Shown here piece by piece: positions 1 through 11,273 of a stretch of 64,000 nt of DNA. This DNA comes from Gordionus sp. m RMFG-2023 (taxonomy: Eukaryota > Nematomorpha > Gordioida > Chordodea > Parachordodidae). Position numbers and translations under genes: made by a program. Location: positions 22,979,561 to 23,043,560 of the forward strand of contig NC_088775.1 in NCBI RefSeq assembly GCF_954871325.1, read 5' to 3'. Each line of letters begins with the position of its first letter. Position 1 is the stretch's first letter. The notes beneath the pieces were generated by a model. That model ran no database searches. It was not told the DNA's origin and saw nothing but the letters and a program-made list of their open reading frames with translations.

Positions 1-232
1 ATAAAAAAACATTAAATAATAAATAAATATATCCCAAATTTATAAAAAGGGGGGTTTTATATTTGGCTAAGGCTGACTTTCTTCTATAACATTAATTCCT
101 GATTTTTTATTCAAAATATAATAAACAAGTGAAAATAAAAATATAAATAAAAATTTAAAAGGAAAACAAGAAAGTTAAAGTTAAAGATAGCAAAATTTTA
201 ATTTAATTTTAATTTAATTTTATTTTTATATA

Positions 233-2241
233 ATGCTTTCAAGCCAAAATAAAAAAAATATTCTTAAAGATATCCTAAAGGAGCATTTTTTAATAGATTC
301 CTCTGAAAATTTAGCGACTTGCAGCATGTATGACAAAAAGATGAAGTCGATACCATGTATGGTAAATTATTTTATATATTTTTGAATATATTTTTCTAGC
401 AAATCTTAAAAAGCACATAACCTCTCAGCACCCGACCATAATGAAAGCAATAGTGATTCGTCCTTCAATGCTAGAAATACCTCCAAAAAATTAAGATTAA
501 TAAATCTATTATAAAATATTTAAATGACACATTATAGAATCAATATTTATTTTTTAGGTTTTCGAATCTATAGTACGGCTGACTACAGTTAATAATATAC
601 CTATTAATATGGACAATTATGAGGGCTTCCGTATATTACTAGACCCCATATGTCATTCTTTTCAAATAAAAATAAATACTCGGTCAGTGGTTGTCAAAAT
701 AAAATATACCGCATCCGAAATTAGATTACAATTTATACACGAATTAAAAAACGATTTCTTTCAAAATTGATACAGCTACCAGATATAATAAATCAATATT
801 AGGCATAAATGTTCAGTATATAAAAGAGGCCATATAGAAGTGCGAACACTTGGAATGATAGAACTTCTTAAAATTCGTACAAGTGCGAACCTAAAAGAAG
901 AGATACATACAATTTTAAAAAAATACCAGCTTGCTATAAAACAAATATATAGCATTACCGTGGATAACGGCGCGAATATGATTAAAATGGTTAATATTAT
1001 GGCAAAAGATCAAAATGATTTATCAAATGTTAATGAAAACAATTTCAGCGAAAATTTTGATACAAGTGTGAGCGGTCAAGATAATATATGTATTGATGAA
1101 AACATCTCAATTTCCTCTGATGAAGAAATACCAGAGGGTATTGACGACTATTATGACAATACGAACAATATATTAGACGACATGAGCAAAAGCTTTGGTC
1201 TAAGCTGTATTAGATGTTCAGCTCACACTATACAACTAGCTGTAAATAGCTTTATAAAAAAATATTTAAAATTGGAGTTAGTCAAAATTCGGAATATCAT
1301 AAAATTAATTAAATCTCAAAAGTATAAAAATTTATTTTTAATGGATGTTTGTTAACTCACTCTAGATACTATTACTAGGTGGAATAGTACATATCTTATG
1401 TTAAAAAATCTTATAGATAACAAAAAATTTTATGTTAAAATGGGTGAGAGTTATACCCTTAAACTTTGATTAGTTTGGATTTATGGGATATAATTCAATT
1501 AGGCACTTCTGTACTAATGCCATTATACTTATTCACTCTGAAATTACAAAAAAAAACAATATTGTAATTGGTGATTATTTTGCCTCTTGGCTAGCAAAAT
1601 GGAACTGGAAGAAATGGATAATCAGTTATCTAAAAATATGTTAGAATGTTTGAACATGAGAGAAAGTTTTCTCTATGATGCATTTCAAAGTGCTATTTAT
1701 ATGGATCCATATTCCATTATGAAAATGGGAAATATCCTTCGGAAGACGATAAAGTATTGGCCAGGGTAAATTAATATAATATTCATCTTTTTAGGAACAT
1801 ATATTTGCAACCTGGAAACAATTGCAAATTATTGACCCATATAAAGAAAGTCCAACCTTGATTTTGCCTCCTACAAAATATTATAAAAAAACCAATCTTG
1901 ATCTATATATCGAGCGTGATTCCAAAAAAGCGCCTGTTTATTATGAAGAGGGGAATAGTGATATTAAACTTAAAATAAAGTCTCTCTTATACAACAAAAG
2001 ATTACCACCCAACCAAGATATTTTGCAATATTGGCTTTCACGAAAACACCAAGATACATATTTATTTAAATTGTCTCAAGTAATTCTCGCCGCTCCTTGC
2101 GCTCAGGTCTCAGTTAAGAGAGCATTTAGTGCATTAGCACTAACTGTAACTTCTCTAAGGACAAGATTAGATAAAGATACACTTGATGATATTTTAATAA
2201 TAAAACTAAATCGTACATTGTTAAATAATGTGATATTTTAA
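233..2241 (+). mobile_element. hAT transposon relic (BED-type transposase, broken)
   Basis: Pieces of a hAT transposase lie in order on the + strand. An N-terminal BED-finger-like segment starts with ATG at 233; its last part (SNLKKHITSQHP) follows a 43-bp intron at 357-399. A catalytic-core segment at 840-1352 contains TVDNGANM, matching the second catalytic Asp region of hAT, and RCSAHTIQLAV, the conserved C-x2-H-type block. The region 1700-1766 has a YPSEDDKVLAR segment, followed by a short intron at 1767-1795. The C-terminal hATC dimerisation domain is at 1822-2241, with the APCAQVSVKRAFSAL block. The first BED Cys pair is degraded (C-S-M-Y) and several frame changes separate the pieces, so this is a dead copy. 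I could not find TIRs or a TSD, and its left end may lie outside the window. Family assignment is firm; the exact ends are not. Confidence 0.8.
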
Positions 2242-2715
2242 ATTATTATTTATATAACCTATTTCATTATATAGTTATAATTTACAATGAAATTTTAATA
2301 AATAAAAATTCAATAAAATGACTGATTTGAATAGATTTTTTGTATGAATATTATAATCAGAGGGGGCATATTTTACTAGATTTATCCAAATGGTAATTTC
2401 TAAGATCAAAAATTGATTTAATATTTTTAAATGTTTTTGTCGTAAAAATATCATGTTTATTAAGTGCATCTTTCTAGTTGAACTTTATTCATGCTTCTAA
2501 ACATTTAACATATACAATACTATTATCAGCTGCACAGAAATTTAAGTGTTTTCCAACAACATATTATATTAAACTAATTTAAAATAATGGAAATGAGTAA
2601 TATGATAATTTAAAAAAATATATATACTAAAATAATTTCAAAAGAGACTTGAGAATTAGATAATTGTCTAGTTTAAAATTATATCAAAACATTTTTACTT
2701 ATGTTTAATTTAAAA

Positions 2716-3882
2716 CATAGGCGTAGCCAGGGGGGGGGGCAAGGGGAAATTCCCCCCTGCCCCTTTTCAGAAATTTATTACTTTTTAAATATCATTTTTA
2801 GCTAATAAAAAATATCCCCCTTAGTCCTCCCCCCACTACCTGACCCTCAAATATGTATGCATATATCTTAAAAAATAATTTGAAAGAAAGAATGTAAAAG
2901 TTGATATTTTTTTATAAAACTATTCATCATAATTTATAGATTTTTGGGAAAATAAATTTATAAATATATAAAATGAACCAAAAATGTTTTTTAATAAATG
3001 GAATATAAGCCAAAGATAAGTCTTAAGACAGAAGTGAAATGTATTATAATTATTAATAATAGATCCATAAAATTACTAAATAATATAATATATCAAATAT
3101 AATTTTTTATAAAGTGAGTAATTTTAATTTATTTATCTTAAGAAAAGTAAAATATAATTATAAAACTATTGTTAAATTAAATCATAAATTAAAAAAATAT
3201 TAATGCACAATACAAACAGTGGAATATTATATGTCGTAGATTTACAGTATATCTAATTATCAAATGACAATCAAGTAATTTTTACCAATATAGCGAATTA
3301 TATATTTTACAGAAAACTATAAAATATTAAGACATTGTGGGATGAATAATATGAAGATTAAATTTTAATATCATTTTTATTTAAAATAAATAGATGGCGT
3401 TAAATAATTGAATGCAAATTGTTGCTATATTTTATATCAAGAGCATTAATTAGTAAATTTTGTTAAATTATTAACTGTAATATATTCTCTAACTGTCAAA
3501 TATGTCTGTAAAAGTGGAATTTTGCCTAGTATTTTATAACTAATTCTATATAATAGAGTAAAATCAACTATATGTCTACTTACTTTTTATAAATAAATTT
3601 CATATAATTGTTTGGAATAAATTATTTCCACGCTCTTATATTAAGGTATATACAATACAAGTATTTTATTATAAACTAATAAAAATATATTTCATATTTG
3701 TTCCAGGCTTATTTTTTTATTAAAATTTGGAAAAATATTTTATGACTATATATAGACTAAAGTAACCCGGCCGAAGGCCCGGGGAAAGCGGGCCGAAGGC
3801 CCGCCCAAAATGGTGTCTGGGAGCCAAGCCCCCAGTAATTTTTTAATTTCTACCCCTTATGAAAATCCTGGCTACGCCTATG
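2716..3882. mobile_element. Non-autonomous hAT element, complete copy (local name hATn-1)
   Basis: This 1,167-bp element begins CATAGGCGTAGCCAGG and ends CCTGGCTACGCCTATG, a perfect 16-bp TIR. It is flanked on both sides by the 8-bp direct repeat ATTTAAAA (2708-2715 and 3883-3890), the TSD length of hAT. It has no coding capacity. G/C homopolymer tracts lie just inside the left TIR, and a GC-rich patch (about 3765-3835) with repeated GGCCGAAGGCCCG stands out from the AT-rich body. Other copies in the window are at 10563-11168 (inverted, partial), 14522-14795 (internal fragment) and 17775-28461 (interrupted). Confidence 0.9.
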
Positions 3883-3904
3883 ATTTAAAAATATATGAAA
3901 TGAG

Positions 3905-4470
3905 TAATAAGACAATTGTCACCTTTATAGGCAGTAAGCTCATTACTACAAAAAATTAGAAAAAGCTTAAAAATATTAATGTTACTTTTCTATGGTACAT
4001 CTTACTGAGGTACATATTACTGAAATTTTAATTTAATAGGTTTATAAAACATATTTTTACCTATTTACTTTTAACAAACTCAAAAGGTTCAAAAATAATG
4101 ATTATGACAATTGTCACTTTTCTATGGTACATCTTCACTGAAATTTTTATTTAACATATTTACAAAACATATTTTTACTTATTTGCTTTAAAAATTTTTA
4201 AAAAGTTCAAAAATAACGATTATGACAATTGTCACTTTTCTATGGTACATCTTCACTGAAATTTTAATTTAACATATTTACAAAACATATTTTTACTTAT
4301 TTACTTTAAAAAAACTCAAAAAAGTTCAAAATAACGATTATGACAATTGTCACTTCTATAGTTTACAGTAATTAATACATTTAAATTATGTCAAAAAATG
4401 TTTGAAATAATCATTTTTCCCTTTTAATTAAAACATATGTGAAATAAGTATTATGACAATTGTCACCTTT
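3905..4470. repeat. 118-bp tandem repeat with palindrome GACAATTGTC
   Basis: The palindrome GACAATTGTC recurs at 3911, 4106, 4224, 4342 and 4455, so the last intervals are 118, 118 and 113 bp. Between the copies the sequence (CTATGGTACATCTT, ACAAAACATATTTTTACTTATTTACTTT, here described as an AT-rich block) is well conserved. It lies directly after the hATn-1 copy. It looks like a small satellite or a subterminal array of an AT-rich element whose ends I could not find. Confidence 0.75.
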
Positions 4471-5949
4471 ATATGCTTTACAATTACTGAAACTATCTTG
4501 AAATGCTCAACTAGCCAATTTTAATTAAAATTATTTTTAAAGGTTCTGAGATGAGTATGTTATTTTATAGTTTACATTAAATATAAAACATTAATTATGA
4601 CAAAACACCAAATATTAAAAAATATGTAATCGTTAATTTCTCACATTTACAACTTATTCAAAATAATATTTTTCCAAGATCAAAAAAAAAGAAAAATATA
4701 TTTCAAAAATTTTATTTTTAAATAGATCACAAAATATTTGTACAAAAAGTTTTAGGATCAATAATGTTTTATAATAAAGATTTTATCACTAAAGATTTTA
4801 TATTATAAAATTCCAAAAATTTTTTCTCAAAATCATAGAAGATTTTTTTACAAAAAAATATTTTTTATTTTGCTCAAAAATCTTCTTTGAGCAAGCTCAA
4901 AGTTTTTTTTTAACGAAAAAATTTTCGCATTTTTTGATCTTCAAAAGAGCTACGATTTGTGAAGATTTTTGAATTTTGAGCAAATGTTAAACCCTGTTAA
5001 ATTAAAAGGAAAAACATAAATAAAATAAATAAATAAGTAAAATAAAATAAAAAGATATATATGGCTGCCAGTAAAACTAAAAAGGGCTATTAGGGAAATA
5101 ATACTTTATTACTATTATTCTAAGGAGACTAATAGTGATAATTGGAACATTATTTATTACAAATGTTTATATAAGCACTGAAAAAAATGTTTTTTAGACC
5201 AAAATTAATAAAAATTGATTTTAAAAAATATGAATATCGTTATCATTTTTAATCAACTACTTATTTATGTATAGTGAAGGACAATTTATGTCCAAAGACT
5301 CAACAAAAAATTATATAGCTCAGAAGATATGAATTAATTGACATCTTGAGTAGGTTTAAAGTTAAGGAGAAAAATATTGGACTAAATATATTTAATACTT
5401 AATTAAACTAAGAATAAATTAGAGAAAGTTGCTCTATGCTAAGAAATTTTTGTTTATTTATTTATTATAAAATGAATGATATTTACAATATTGACCTTAG
5501 TAGCCTTTAAAGAATATTTTTGATTACCTTTTAATTAATATAATTTTTAATTGAAATATAGTTAGGTTTTTATCAACCTATTTTAATTGAAATTCCTAGA
5601 GAGATTATTGTTAAACATAGTAGAGAAAAACACTTATAGTTTATTTTTACAATGAATTAATTTAACCAATAATTTTATTAGATAATTTTGAGTTATAATT
5701 TTTGTTTAATAATAAGATCTAAATTGGTCACTTCCAAGTAGAAGTCCAATGTGAGAGTAAAATTAATAAGGGTGTAAGAAAAAAAGAATACATAAGGAAT
5801 TTTATAACGCTTAGGTTAGATGGGAGAAAAAAGGGAAACTTAACTTATTTTCAATTAACTTATTTAGGTTTTAAAGATGATAATGCTACATAGTTTGTAC
5901 TATTGATTTAAGTTATAATAGGTTTAAATTACTAAGATTTTTAGGTTAT
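4471..5949. other. AT-rich non-coding stretch
   Basis: No coding segment of any length is recognisable. Runs of A and T and imperfect AAAGATTTT-type short repeats dominate 4660-4980. A motif TTGGTCACTTCCA at about 5727 recurs at about 10223 on the other side of the gypsy insertion, so part of this stretch and the part after 10221 may belong to one older repeat that the LTR element interrupted. Confidence 0.5.
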
Positions 5950-6097
5950 TGTAATATGTTTTGAATTTAAATTGAATATAATATTAATTTTTCGTTTGTA
6001 AATTATATAACCTGAAGGATTGAATTCATGATATATATATACGTGATATTTTGTATTAAATTTACTTTTACTTACTTTTATTTAATAAAACACTTCA
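5950..6097 (+). repeat. 5' LTR of the gypsy element
   Basis: It starts TGTAATATG and ends ACACTTCA, with canonical TG...CA termini, and is preceded by the TSD GTTAT. It is almost identical to 10068-10215. Confidence 0.92.
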
Positions 6098-6158
6098 TTG
6101 GCGACGATATTTTTAGAGAAGATTTATTTGATTTATTAAATTTAAAGTAAAAGACTCA

Positions 6159-9100
6159 ATGGAAGTATCTCCTATTAAAGTTGAAGATTCAATGGAAGTA
6201 GTTCCTATTAAAGTTAAAGACTCAATGGAAGTAGTTCCTATTAAATTCCATATTCCAGAATTCGTCAAAGAAAAAGTAAATATTCAGGACTACTTATTTA
6301 ACTTGGAGTTAATTTATAAAGTAAGAAATATTATAGATTTAAATACAAAAAAAGACCTGCTTTTAGCCTATATCGGAACAGACAATCTTATCAAAATTAA
6401 GAACTTTCACTTTCCAATAAATTTAGAGATGATAAATTATGATACTTTAATAAAAAGCTTAAATTTGGTGTTCAAGGATAGTTCGAGCATTTTCGTAAAT
6501 AGGAAAAAATTTTTTACGCTAAGATGTAATGAGACGATTATTGACTTTTCAATTAGGGTTAAAACTCTCTGTTCTCTTTGTAATTTTAAACCGCCTTTTG
6601 ATGAACTTTTAAGAGATATATTTATCCTAGGAGTAGGCTTACCTGAGTTGGACAAAGAACTTCGGTCAAAGTATATCGAAGGCAATATTACTTTTGAAGA
6701 GACCGTGCGTTTAGAGATCGCGCTGTCTTCGTTGGAAAATGAAATCCAGACTGAAGTTAATAAAATAATTAAAAATAAGCCAACACAGGGTTCGAAAAAT
6801 AATTATTTTAGAAATAATAATTATACTAACGTCAATAGATTCAATAATAATAAACACTTTAGTAACAATTATATTCCTAATAATAATCATAGACCTAGTA
6901 TCAAACCTAACTCTAATCAAAAGAAAGTGATATGCTTTCGTTGCGGTAAGGCAAACCACATAGCGAAAGATTGTAGAACCCATGCCATACAGATGATTCT
7001 GCCACGGACACCTCACCTGTCATTTTCAAATAAAGCTACCATCGATGCGAAGATAAATGGGTTGCAGCTAGCTATGGAGTTTGATACCGGCGCCGCGTGT
7101 AGTGTGATTGATGAGGTCACCTGGAATCGTATTGGCAGACCACAACTATCACCGGCTTATAAATTAGCGGGATATAATCATATCCAAATCGAAGTACTAG
7201 TTAAATGTACCGTAGAAGTCAAAGTAAAAAATATTTCGAAATTTTTACTTATTTGGGTAGTTAAAGGGGAGAATTCCCTTATTTTTGGGATGCCTTTCAT
7301 TAGAGAATTTGATATAAAACTACCGGAAGAAGTTCGTATTAATAAAATAAATATGAATATGAATATTCACTCTTTAAATACGATTGTTTCAAAATTCCCT
7401 CAAGTTTTTAAAAAAAAATTAGATGAAATCAAACTGCAAAAGGCAGTCATCCGAATAGAACCGAACACGTTACCGATTGCATTACCAGCAAGAAGAGTTC
7501 CTTTTCCGTTGCGTCGAACCATTGAAGCTGAGTTGGACAGACATTTAGACGAAGGCGTTATCGAGAAGGTGGATCCAACAATAACTCCAATCACTTGGGC
7601 TACGCCAACGGTTAATATCTTAAAGAAATCCGGTGCCGTACGGATATGGGGAGATTTTCGTTTAACAATCAACAAATATGATAACTATTTACTACCAACT
7701 TTCGTCGACCTAACAAATAAGATCGCGGGTGGTAAAATATTTTCAACAATAGATTTAAGAAATGCATTTTTACAATTCGGAGTTAGTCCAGAATGTAGGG
7801 ACCTTTTAGTAATTTCGACACATGTCGGTTATTACCGATACCAAAGAATTCCATTTGGTTTGACTAGCGCTCCGATAATATTCCAACGCTTTATGAAAAA
7901 CCTATTAAAGGGAATTCCTATGGTTAGTGTATTTTTAGACGACATAATTATTGCAGGTGAGAATAATTCCGATCACATAGTTAATTTGGAAGAAGTATTA
8001 AGAAGATTTGAGAAGGCTGGACTGACCACGACGACCGATAAAATTAAAATCGGAGAAAAGTCAGTCACTTATTTAGGTCATGTTATTGACAGTTTCGGAA
8101 TTCACCCTACAGAAGATAAGATTAGCGCTATAAAAAATTTTAAAACACCTTCCAATGTTAAAGAACTACGTTCATTTCTTGGAATAGTGAATTATCATGA
8201 GGCATTTATTAAAAATTTGCATTCTATTTGTGCGCCTTTACACCGACTAACGAGTAAAAATGCTGGTTGGTTTTGGTCAGCTAAAGAAAATGAAATATTT
8301 ACTAAAGTTAAAAATATATTGTCAAAAGAAGATACAATAATTCCTTATTCAGCCGATATCCCTGTCGTGATTTCTTGTGACGCTTCCGAAGATGGTCTAG
8401 GAGCTGTTATTGCACACCGATTTCTTACTGGCCAGGAGAAACCGATTGCTTACTCATCGAGGACACTTTCGGCGGCTGAAAAGAATTATGCCACAATTGA
8501 TCGGGAGGCATCGGCGATCATGTTCGCTATCGAGAAGTTTCATCAATATATTTTTGGAAGACATTTTATCTTGGTTATTGATCATAAACCATTATAATAT
8601 ATTTTAGGTGATAAAAGAGATCTTAACAAAATAACAAATAACTGTTTAATACGATGGGCGACGAAACTATTAAATTATGATTATGAGATAATATATAGAC
8701 CAGGTAATCAAAATAAATGTGCCGATGTTCTGTCCCGTTTGGGGGTAGAGAAAGCAAAATTCAATGAAGTTACAAAAAAATTCGAAGAAGAAATCAGAGG
8801 ATTAAAAATTAATTTAATAGAGGATTTATCTTTCACACGCAGTAAAGTCGTAAGTGAAACGAGCAATGATATAAACCTAAAAGAGATTATTAAATTAATA
8901 AAAAATCATTGGAATATTGATAATATAAATCATTATTCGGAGATTGTAAAAAAATATATTTCGATTAAAGATAATATTTCGAAGAAGGATTATTATTTTA
9001 TAATGATAGAATTATTATTCCAGATATTTTAAAAAAGGAGGTTTTATATGTGATTCATCGATGACATCCTGGGATAGTGGGGATAAAATCATTGTGTAGA

Positions 9101-10057
9101 TATTACGTGTTTTGGACAAATCTCGATACGGATGTTGAAGACTTTGTTAAATGTTGTAAGAGTTGTCAAGAAGGAAGGCCGGGAACTAAAGAAGTGCCAT
9201 TATACAATTGGAACATTCCTACCCGACCTTGGGAACGATTACACATTGATTTGACAGGCCCCGTATCTGGAAAATATTGGTTAATTTGCGTAGACGCTTT
9301 TACCAAATGGGTGGAAGTTGCAATTTTAACACATATTAATTCGGCGAGTGTAATAAATAATCTGCGTAATTATTTCGCTAGATTTGGGTTACCTCGCTAC
9401 ATTGTCTCAGATAACGGTACTCAGTTTACTGGATCTGAATTCAAAACGTTTCTTTTTAAAAACAATATAAAACATTTTAGATCGGCCCCTTATAGCCCCA
9501 AATCGAATGGTTTGGCTGAACGATATATAAGGACGATAAAGACGCGTTTCTATGCTGGAAGGAGATGTGGGACTCCGGACCAGTTAAATTTAGCAAATGT
9601 TTTAATTGCTCACCGTAATACTCCCAATGCAACTACTGGTAAATCTCCTGCCGAGATGATGTTTGGAAGGTCGCTTAGGATGACATTGGATCAGTGGAAA
9701 TTATCAACGAGAGAAAAGACGGAAAACGCTCTATGGAAACAAAAGTACTACAAAGATAGAAGTGTTGAACCTCGGGAGTTTGTAGAGCAGCAAAAAGTTT
9801 GGATAGCAAACGAAAGGACAGCAGGGTGGCATGAAGGAAAAGTGTTACAACGAAAAAGCGCAATATTGTACGATGTGGAATCAGAGGGGATCGTTAAAAA
9901 CAAGCATGCAGATCAATTGAGGGATGCACATACACAAGAGAAGGAAATACCCGTTACGTTGACCGAAGAAGTGGAAAAGGCAGAACATGAGAATACAACT
10001 CTTGAAAAAAGAGTTTCGAAACCCCCATTACGTTATCACGATGAATTCAATTTATAG
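6159..10057 (+). pseudogene. gag-pol region of the gypsy element (fossil)
   Basis: The start region encodes a short imperfect repeat (about 14 residues, three copies), then a gag-like segment and one CCHC zinc knuckle (CFRCGKANHIAKDC, near 6930-6975). An aspartic protease with the DTGA motif follows (about 7080), then reverse transcriptase with the FLDDII catalytic box (about 7935), RNase H (about 8350-8600), an integrase HHCC segment and DDE core (about 9050-9700) and a C-terminal chromatin-binding-like tail. All parts are co-linear and on one strand, in the usual order for Ty3/gypsy. The coding region is no longer fully open; it carries about two breaks and is best treated as a fossil. Cleavage by the protease would normally release gag and the enzymes from one precursor. 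Confidence 0.9.
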
Positions 10058-10067
10058 TGGGGAGAAC

Positions 10068-10215
10068 TGTAATATAAATTGAATTTAAATTGAATATAAT
10101 ATTAACTTTTCGTTTGTAAATTATATAACCTGAAGGATTGAATTCATGATATATATATACGTGATATTTTGTATTAAATTTACTTTTACTTACTTTTATT
10201 TAATAAAACACTTCA
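10068..10215 (+). repeat. 3' LTR of the gypsy element
   Basis: It begins TGTAATATAAATT immediately after the polypurine tract and ends ACACTTCA, followed by the TSD GTTAT. About four substitutions separate it from the 5' LTR. Confidence 0.92.
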
Positions 10216-10220
10216 GTTAT

Positions 10221-10562
10221 ATTGGTCACTTCCAGGTAAAAATTTAGTCCAGAATTAAGAATCATCTCTTGACCAATCATCTAATCTAAATTTACATACA
10301 ACACTTCTTCATTTCAACAGACTTTTGTTCCATATAAAGATAGTAGTATATTAGTATCGATGATGAATAGCATATTCGAGATTTCTAAAACAAAAAATTG
10401 TATAATGAAGTTAATTTACTTAAGACAAATCCTTGTACATTTAATATTATTATGTACCACAACACTTTCATTATCATAATCAACTCCATTTTTTGGAAAT
10501 CAAAATTTTTTTTCCTTTTAATGTTTTAAATTTAAATACTTCATATTGAAATTTTATTTATT
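10221..10562. other. AT-rich spacer between gypsy element and hATn-1 fragment
   Basis: No gene or complete repeat can be recognised. It opens with ATTGGTCACTTCCAGG, which resembles a sequence at about 5727 before the gypsy element, so it may be the second half of the interrupted pre-insertion locus. Confidence 0.4.
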
Positions 10563-11168
10563 TATGTAAAATATATAATTCGCTATATTGGTAAAAATTA
10601 CTCGATTGTCATATGATAATTGATAAAATTAGATACTGTAAATCTACGACATATAATATTTCACTGTTTGTATTATGCTTTAATTTTTTTATATAATTTA
10701 TGATTTAATTTTATCAATAGTTTTATAATTATATTTTACTTTTATTAAGATAAATAAATTAAAATTACTCACTTTATAAAATATTATATTATATATATTA
10801 TATTATTTAGTAATTTTATGTATCTATTATTAATAATTATAATACATTTCACTTTTGTCTTAAGACTTATCTTTGGCTCATATTCCATTTCTTAAAAAAC
10901 ATTTTTGGTTCACTTTATATATATATATAAATCCTTTTTTCCAAAAATGTATAAATTATGATGAATAGTTTTATAAAAAAATATCAACTTTTATATTCTT
11001 TCTTTCAAATTATTGTTTAAGATATATGCATACATTTTTGCGGGTCAGGGAGGGGGGAGGAGGATTAAGGGGGATATTTTTTATTAGCTTAAAATGATAT
11101 TCACAAAAAGTGATAAATTTCTAAAATAGGGGAAATCCCCCCCCCTCCCCACACTGGCTACGCCTATG
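10563..11168 (-). mobile_element. hATn-1 partial copy, inverted
   Basis: The right edge (ACTGGCTACGCCTATG, ending at 11168) is the hATn-1 TIR seen from the inside. Going left, the sequence follows the reverse complement of 2716-3300 closely, including the C/G homopolymers, the TTAGCTTAAAATGATATT block and the ATATAATTCGCTATATTGG block, and then stops near 10563. About half the element is present and the other terminus is missing, so no TSD can be assigned. Confidence 0.85.
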
Positions 11169-11273
11169 TATGACATATATTACAAACCATATATAAGCAA
11201 AAAAAACAAACAAGTTTGTAAAGTATGATTTTGATCAATACTACATTCTTAGGCACCTTTTAATATAAACCAT

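Larger units (their letters stand above)
5950..10215 (+). mobile_element. Ty3/gypsy LTR retrotransposon, Mag-like, old copy
   Basis: Two 148-bp LTRs in direct orientation (TGTAATAT...ACACTTCA) enclose a gag-pol region, and a 5-bp TSD GTTAT lies outside both (5945-5949 and 10216-10220). The sequence after the 5' LTR, TTGGCGACGAT, looks like a primer binding site; the purine-rich GTGGGGAGAA just before the 3' LTR is the polypurine tract. The LTRs differ at about four positions, so the insertion is fairly recent. The domain order protease-RT-RNase H-integrase is that of Ty3/gypsy. The very short LTRs and the sequence type suggest the Mag lineage (inference). No envelope gene is present. The copy is broken by a small number of interruptions (about two). 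Confidence 0.92.
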
